Positions 58,345 through 64,000 of a stretch of DNA of 64,000 bases are shown in pieces; positions within the stretch are counted from its first letter, which is position 1; each line of letters begins with the position of its first letter. This DNA is from DATFRY01 sp035489015. Lineage in GTDB: Bacteria; Myxococcota_A; Polyangia; Haliangiales; Haliangiaceae. Under the pieces are notes generated by a model, which made no database searches, was not told where the DNA came from, and saw only the letters and a list, made by a program, of their open reading frames with translations. Both the position numbers and the translations under genes were made by a program. The stretch covers positions 62,001 through 126,000 of the forward strand of contig DATHKR010000210.1 of NCBI GenBank assembly GCA_035489015.1, in the 5' to 3' direction.

Positions 58345-59558
58345 TCCCACCCGTCCCGCTCCGGCTCGCGTCGCGCCTGATCCCGGTCAAGCCGTCGGTC
58401 ACGCTGGCGGTGACGGCGCGCGCGGCCGAGCTTCGCGCCAGCGGCGTCGACGTCGTCAGCTTCGGCGCCGGCGAGCCGGACTTCGACACGCCGGCCCACA
58501 TCAAGGACGCCGCGCGCGCCGCGCTCGACCGCGGGGTCGGCAAGTACACCAACGTGGCCGGGGTGATCGAGCTGCGCCGGGCGGTGGCCAGCCAGCTGGG
58601 CCAGATCCACGGCCTCGAGCTGTCGCCGGCCCAGGTGCTGGTGTCGACCGGGGCCAAGCACACCCTGTTCAACCTGTTCATGGCGCTCATCGACCCGGGC
58701 GACGAGGTCATCATCCCGGCGCCGTACTGGGTGTCGTACCCGGACATGGTCCTCCTGGCCGGCGGGAGCCCGGTCATCCTGCCGACCCGCGCGGAGGACG
58801 GGTTCGCCCCGTCGCCGGTGGCGCTGGCCGCGGCGATGACCGAGCGGACCCGCGCGGTCATCCTCAACACGCCGAGCAACCCGACCGGGGCGGTCTACCC
58901 GGCCGAGGTGCTGCGCGAGATCGGCGAGCTGTGCGCGCGGCGCGGCGTCCTGGTCATCTCCGACGACATCTACCGCGCGCTGGTCTACGGCGGGGCCACC
59001 TACACCTCGATCGCGCGGGTGGCGCCGGCGATCGCGCCCTACCTGGTGCTGGTCGACGGCGTGTCGAAGACCTACGCGATGACCGGCTGGCGCATCGGCT
59101 TCTGCGCCGGGCCCCAGCGGCTCATCGACGCGATGGCGGTCATCCAGGGCCAGTCGACCACCAACTCGACCCACATCGCGCAGGTGGCCGCGCTGGCCGC
59201 GCTCAGCGGATCCCAGGACTGCGTCGGCGCGATGCGGGCGGAGTTCGACGCGCGCCGGCTCGAGATGGTGGCCCGGCTGCGCGCCATCCCGGGCGTGTCG
59301 CTGCACGAGCCGCTCGGGGCGTTCTACTGCTTCCCGGACGTGTCGCGCTACCTGGGCCGGCGCACGCCCGACGGCGAGACGGTGGTCGACGACGTCGCGC
59401 TGGTCAACTACCTCATCGAGAGCGCGCGGGTCGCGGTGGTGCCCGGGTCCGGCTTCGGCGCGCCCGGCTTCGTGCGCCTGTCCTACGCCTGCTCGATGGA
59501 CGACATCCGCACCGGGGTCGACCGCCTGGCCGCCGGGCTGGCCGCGCTGGCGGCCTGA
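58341..59558 (+). CDS. PLP-dependent aspartate-type aminotransferase (class I)
   Basis: A 405-residue fold-type I aminotransferase. FGAGEPDFDTPAHIKDAA, NTPSNPTGAVY, ISDDIYRALVYGG, and VSKTYAMTGWRIGF with the PLP-binding Lys are typical of AspC/AAT-I (subgroup Ib) enzymes, close to thermophilic aspartate aminotransferases. It exchanges amino groups between aspartate or another amino acid and 2-oxoglutarate. ATG 58341 overlaps the coaD stop. Ends 3 bp from the convergent NtrC gene. Confidence 0.94.
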   Translation: MIPPVPLRLASRLIPVKPSVTLAVTARAAELRASGVDVVSFGAGEPDFDTPAHIKDAARAALDRGVGKYTNVAGVIELRRAVASQLGQIHGLELSPAQVLVSTGAKHTLFNLFMALIDPGDEVIIPAPYWVSYPDMVLLAGGSPVILPTRAEDGFAPSPVALAAAMTERTRAVILNTPSNPTGAVYPAEVLREIGELCARRGVLVISDDIYRALVYGGATYTSIARVAPAIAPYLVLVDGVSKTYAMTGWRIGFCAGPQRLIDAMAVIQGQSTTNSTHIAQVAALAALSGSQDCVGAMRAEFDARRLEMVARLRAIPGVSLHEPLGAFYCFPDVSRYLGRRTPDGETVVDDVALVNYLIESARVAVVPGSGFGAPGFVRLSYACSMDDIRTGVDRLAAGLAALAA

Positions 59559-59561
59559 CGA

Positions 59562-60983
<1,422 letters not shown>

Positions 60984-61017
60984 TCTATCACGCGGCGGCG
61001 GAGGCGCCGCCCGGGCC

Positions 61018-61944
61018 TCACAGCCGGCCGATCGCCGTGTCCGGGACCCAGCCCTCCATCCCGTTGGCCAGCTGGATGCGCAGCCAGCCCGGCTCCTGCC
61101 CGCGCAGGCGCACGCGCACGCCGGGGTGAAGCTTTCCGCGCTCGGCGGAGCGGGCGTCGGCGCCCTCGCGCATGACGACCTGGTCGGCGATGACGATGGC
61201 CTGGTGCACCTCGGCGTGGACGTGGAGCTGGACGCGCAGGAGGACCATGCTGCCGACCATGGCGACCGCGACGAACGCGGCGGTCGCGATCAGCGCCGAG
61301 CGGGCGAAGCCGGTGGCCAGGAAGCGGAGCGCGATGAGCCCGCCGAAGAGCAGCACGTCGAGCAAGAGGAAGCCGACGGTCAGCTGGGAGATGGAGAAGA
61401 AGATGGCCAGGCGTACCCACCAGGGGTCACTCTCGGCCCCCTTGAGGCGGTCGACCACCCGCTCGGCGACGACCTGGCGCGCGATTCCGAGGTTGTAGCG
61501 GGCGTCGTGGTGGCCCGGATCGAGCCGCAGCGCGCGCTCGTACTGGTAGATGGCCGGGCCGAGCCGGCCGGCGCGGAAGTAGGCGTTGCCGAGGTTGTAG
61601 TACAGCTCCTCGTGCTCGACCCCGGTCGCCACCAGCGCCTCGTAGAGCGCGATCGCCTGGTCGTAGCGGCCTTCCTTGTACGCGCGGTTGGCCGCGGCGA
61701 ACGCGGACGGCTCGGTGGCGCGGCCGGGCGCGGTCGGCTTCGGCTTCTCGACGATGGTCGGCCCACCCGGGGCCGGCTGGCCCGGCTTCGCGGCCCCCGG
61801 CTTCGCGGCCCCCGGCTTCACGGTCCCCGGCTTCGCGGCCCCCGGCTTCGCGGCCCCCGGCGCCTGGGCCGACGCCGTGGTGCCCGCCGCGCCGATCCAC
61901 GCGACCACCGCCACCGCGATCCACCGTCGCAGGCCGCCCCTCAC
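61018..61944 (-). CDS. BatE-like protein: signal peptide, TPR repeats, two membrane helices, SH3 domain
   Basis: A 308-residue protein. GTG 61944 overlaps the BatD stop (GTGA) and begins a signal segment (AVAVVAWIGAAGTTASA). An Ala/Lys/Pro/Gly repeat follows, encoded by 15-bp tandem repeats, then two TPR motifs (ANRAYKEGRYDQAIALYEAL, YYNLGNAYFRAGRLGPAIYQ), two hydrophobic helices and a C-terminal bacterial SH3 domain (VVMREGADARSAERGKLHPG, in part). This matches BatE of the Bat (Bacteroides aerotolerance) operon. Role in the complex is unclear. Confidence 0.85.
   Translation of the reverse strand: MRGGLRRWIAVAVVAWIGAAGTTASAQAPGAAKPGAAKPGTVKPGAAKPGAAKPGQPAPGGPTIVEKPKPTAPGRATEPSAFAAANRAYKEGRYDQAIALYEALVATGVEHEELYYNLGNAYFRAGRLGPAIYQYERALRLDPGHHDARYNLGIARQVVAERVVDRLKGAESDPWWVRLAIFFSISQLTVGFLLLDVLLFGGLIALRFLATGFARSALIATAAFVAVAMVGSMVLLRVQLHVHAEVHQAIVIADQVVMREGADARSAERGKLHPGVRVRLRGQEPGWLRIQLANGMEGWVPDTAIGRL
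61786..61860 (-). repeat. 15-bp tandem repeat, five copies, coding KPGAA
   Basis: Five 15-bp units (61786-61800 through 61846-61860) repeat the codons for K-P-G-A-A on the minus strand; one unit has two base changes (T-V for A-A). They lie in the linker after the signal peptide of the BatE-like protein, a likely site of length variation. Confidence 0.9.
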
Positions 61945-63803
61945 GCCGCCGCTCCTTCCGCCGCCGCCCCGCCGACCAGACGGGTCCGCTCGATCTCGCG
62001 CAGGAGCTCCTTCAGCTGGCGGAGCTGGGCCCGCATCTCGCCCGGGCCGGCCGCGGTCGGCGCGAACCGCGCGAAGTCGAACTCCTCCAGGCTGCGGTCG
62101 ATCTGCTGGACCGTGTCCGACCCGAAGCCCTTGTCGGCGAGGAACCGGCGCAGCTCGTCGCGCGTCATCGACTGGATCGGCTGCCCCAGCCGCTCCTCGA
62201 TGTGGTCGTAGAGCATGCGGGACAGCTCGCCGAAGAACTTGGCCGGGCGATTGCCGCGCAGGTGGATCTCCGCCACCCGGAAGCGCTTGCGCGCCCGACC
62301 GCGGGCCCGGCGCAGGCGCGAGCGCGGGGTCTCCTTCTTCAGCTGCTGGCGCAGCCGGTCGATGGCCAGCACCAGGACGAACGCGAGCGGCGGGAGCCCG
62401 GCCAGCCCCCAGAACCAGCGGCTGGCGTACAGCCGCGGCAGCGCCCGCGACGACACGTCGTCCACCTCGTGGATGAGCCGGATGTCGCGCGGGATCACGT
62501 TCTCGTGCCCATCCCCCTCGGACGGGCGGCCGAGCTTGCCCGGATCGCCGCGCACCAGGATCGGGATCGGGCGCGAGCTGGCGACCTTGTAGTCGCCCGA
62601 CTTCGGGTCGAAGTACGGCACCTCGATCGGCGGGATGGTGAGCTGCCCGCCCTGCTCGGGCGTCGTCCAGTAGCGATAGATCCGCTCGCCGCGCACCACC
62701 CCGGTTGCCACGTCGACCGAGTCCTGGGTGTCGCGCGGGGCGCGGAAGCTGAACCCGGGGAAGGCCAGCTTGGGCGCCTCGGTCCGGCGGATCGCCCCCT
62801 GCCCGCTCACCTTCACCACCAGGGTCAGCGACTCGGACGCCTCGATCTGGTTGCGATCCACCGACGAGTTGACCTCGAAGGATCCGACGTAGGTCGGATC
62901 GAAGCCGGCCGGGGCTCCGGTCGGCAGCGGCTTGACCCGGATGATCATCGGCCGGCTGGCCAGGCTCTGCGACTCGCCAGGCGAGCTGGACAGGCTGGCC
63001 ACCTTGGCCCGGAACGGCTTCACCTCGAGCCGGCCGGCCTGGGTCGGGAACAGCGCGCGCTTCGACACGATCGCCACCACGTACGGCGAGCTGCCGACGG
63101 TGGTCTCGTAGTAGGTGAAGTACGCGTCCGGCTCGTACAGGATCTCCGGCCACAGCCCGGTCAGGCTGGGCGGCTTGGGCTCGAACTTGAGGATCTCGCT
63201 GCGGGTGTAGAGCAGCCAGGTCACCGTGACCTGCTCGCCGACGTAGGCCTCCTTCTTGTCGGCGACCACGTGGATGAACATGTCCTCGCTGCGAAGCTCC
63301 GGGTCCGGCGACGAGAAGCCGGGCACACCGACCGCGCCCGACGCGGTCGGGTCCTCGCCCCCGCCGGACCCCGGATCCGCCGGGCCCGGGCCGGCCAGCC
63401 CGCTGGCGGGGCCGACCTGGACCAGCACCGATCCGGTGCTGTACTCGTGGCCGGCCAGGCGGATCTTGGCCGGGCGGACCCGCAGACGGCCGCCGCGGCG
63501 CGGGCGCAGCTCGTAGCGGCGCAGGATGGTGGTGCGGATCTGCTGGCCAAGGGCCGGGTCCAGCATGGTCGAGGTTCCCTGCTTGTTCTGGGTCTCGCCG
63601 ACCTCGAAGTCGCCGAAGTCCGGGTGCCAGTAGCGCTCCGGCCCGGCGACGCCGCTCACCTCGATCTGCACCGTGGCGATGTAGGTGTCGTCGAGCCCGC
63701 CCACCTCGGGCGAGACCTCGAGCGAGAACCGGATCGGCTGGGCGGCGGCGGTCGCGGCCGGCGCGGCCACGGTGATGGCGATGGCGAGGAGTGTCGTCCG
63801 CAT
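61941..63803 (-). CDS. BatD family oxygen-tolerance protein
   Basis: A 620-residue protein. A signal peptide (LAIAITVAAPAATAAAQ) is followed by several Ig-like beta domains with VYVGEQVTVTWLLYTRS-type and SLTLVVKVSGQGAIR-type strands (in part), and one C-terminal transmembrane helix (about 478-496) before a helical cytoplasmic tail. This is the BatD layout. Bat proteins accompany MoxR ATPases and VWA proteins and are tied to envelope stability. The start ATG 63803 is 19 nt from the previous gene's stop; the end overlaps the BatE-like start by 4 bp. Confidence 0.9.
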   Translation of the reverse strand: MRTTLLAIAITVAAPAATAAAQPIRFSLEVSPEVGGLDDTYIATVQIEVSGVAGPERYWHPDFGDFEVGETQNKQGTSTMLDPALGQQIRTTILRRYELRPRRGGRLRVRPAKIRLAGHEYSTGSVLVQVGPASGLAGPGPADPGSGGGEDPTASGAVGVPGFSSPDPELRSEDMFIHVVADKKEAYVGEQVTVTWLLYTRSEILKFEPKPPSLTGLWPEILYEPDAYFTYYETTVGSSPYVVAIVSKRALFPTQAGRLEVKPFRAKVASLSSSPGESQSLASRPMIIRVKPLPTGAPAGFDPTYVGSFEVNSSVDRNQIEASESLTLVVKVSGQGAIRRTEAPKLAFPGFSFRAPRDTQDSVDVATGVVRGERIYRYWTTPEQGGQLTIPPIEVPYFDPKSGDYKVASSRPIPILVRGDPGKLGRPSEGDGHENVIPRDIRLIHEVDDVSSRALPRLYASRWFWGLAGLPPLAFVLVLAIDRLRQQLKKETPRSRLRRARGRARKRFRVAEIHLRGNRPAKFFGELSRMLYDHIEERLGQPIQSMTRDELRRFLADKGFGSDTVQQIDRSLEEFDFARFAPTAAGPGEMRAQLRQLKELLREIERTRLVGGAAAEGAAA

Positions 63804-63822
63804 CCGCTTGCCGGGTCCCCGT

Positions 63823-64000
63823 CTACCAGTCCCGCCGCGACGGCAGGCGCATCGGATCGCGGTTCTTGCTGCCCTGGCGGAGCAGGCGCTTGCGCAGGTC
63901 GCGAGAGCGGCGCTCCAGCTCGTCGAGCTTGCGGTCCTGGTCCGACGGCGAGTCGCTCTCCGACGAGCCGCTCTGGTCCGGCTGCTGCTCGGGAGGGACC
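63823..64000 (-). CDS. C-terminal end of a Bat-operon protein (partial)
   Basis: The last 58 codons of a minus-strand gene that starts beyond the right edge; its frame is open at the edge and stops with TAG at 63825-63823. The visible part is Gln/Ser/Asp-rich then basic (LDELERRSRDLRKRLLRQGS, ending PMRLPSRRDW). Sitting just before batD, it is probably the end of a BatC- or BatB-like TPR/VWA protein, which often finish with such low-complexity tails. Confidence 0.6.
   Translation of the reverse strand, partial: VPPEQQPDQSGSSESDSPSDQDRKLDELERRSRDLRKRLLRQGSKNRDPMRLPSRRDW

Overview
The window is about 64 kb of very GC-rich (roughly 70%), densely coded chromosome. It holds about 50 genes and no transposon, phage, CRISPR array, rRNA or tRNA that I could see. 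Gene content points to a myxobacterium-like member of the Myxococcota (inference): a FrzS-like coiled-coil protein, an MXAN_5187-type membrane protein, cysteine-rich repeat lipoproteins, SBBP-type and RTX-type repeat proteins, an NtrC-type regulator with a near-consensus -24/-12 promoter elsewhere in the window, and many PilZ, HD-GYP and two-component signalling parts mixed with housekeeping genes.

Layout. 1-16 kb: partial prkA, a cysteine-solenoid lipoprotein, a DGSG beta-helix lipoprotein, a large subtilisin-like protease with duplicated P domains, ruvX-mltG, ldcA, a DedA protein, an RTX protein, a tiny secreted cysteine peptide, a CBS protein, a PilZ-like protein, an acyltransferase and an SDR protein. 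16-28.5 kb: a sigma-54-promoted cysteine-rich lipoprotein, a purple-acid-phosphatase-like enzyme, a hybrid histidine kinase, secA, argJ, a YqjD/YqjE-like envelope stress trio, alanine dehydrogenase and an ECF sigma/anti-sigma pair. 28.6-41 kb: FrzS-like protein and HD-GYP protein (both with receivers lacking the phospho-acceptor Asp), hflX, an EamA transporter, a VOC protein, a DOMON-like secreted protein, ffh, and a TPM / degenerate nucleotidyltransferase / LemA operon. 41-55 kb: comEC, a cupredoxin-like protein with an MXAN_5187-type protein, a GFA protein, a CDP-alcohol phosphatidyltransferase, an SBBP lipoprotein, a PilZ-like membrane protein, and a translationally coupled pair of a 1010-residue ATPase/winged-helix regulator and a peptidoglycan amidase. 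55-64 kb: an acyl-CoA synthetase with a broken P-loop, rsmD-coaD-aminotransferase (two 4-bp overlaps), an NtrC-type response regulator, and a Bat operon running off the right edge.

Two translation-start classes are visible. Some genes have strong AGGAGG-type sites. About ten first-in-transcript genes have instead a TANNNT -10 box 6-10 nt before the start codon and, for most, no Shine-Dalgarno, which predicts leaderless or nearly leaderless mRNAs. Other points to follow up: tandem palindromes between the HD-GYP gene and hflX, a JAMM-like N-terminal domain on HflX, the 22-residue cysteine solenoid, and the regulator-amidase module. Everything here is read by eye; family names rest on recognised motifs, not on database searches.
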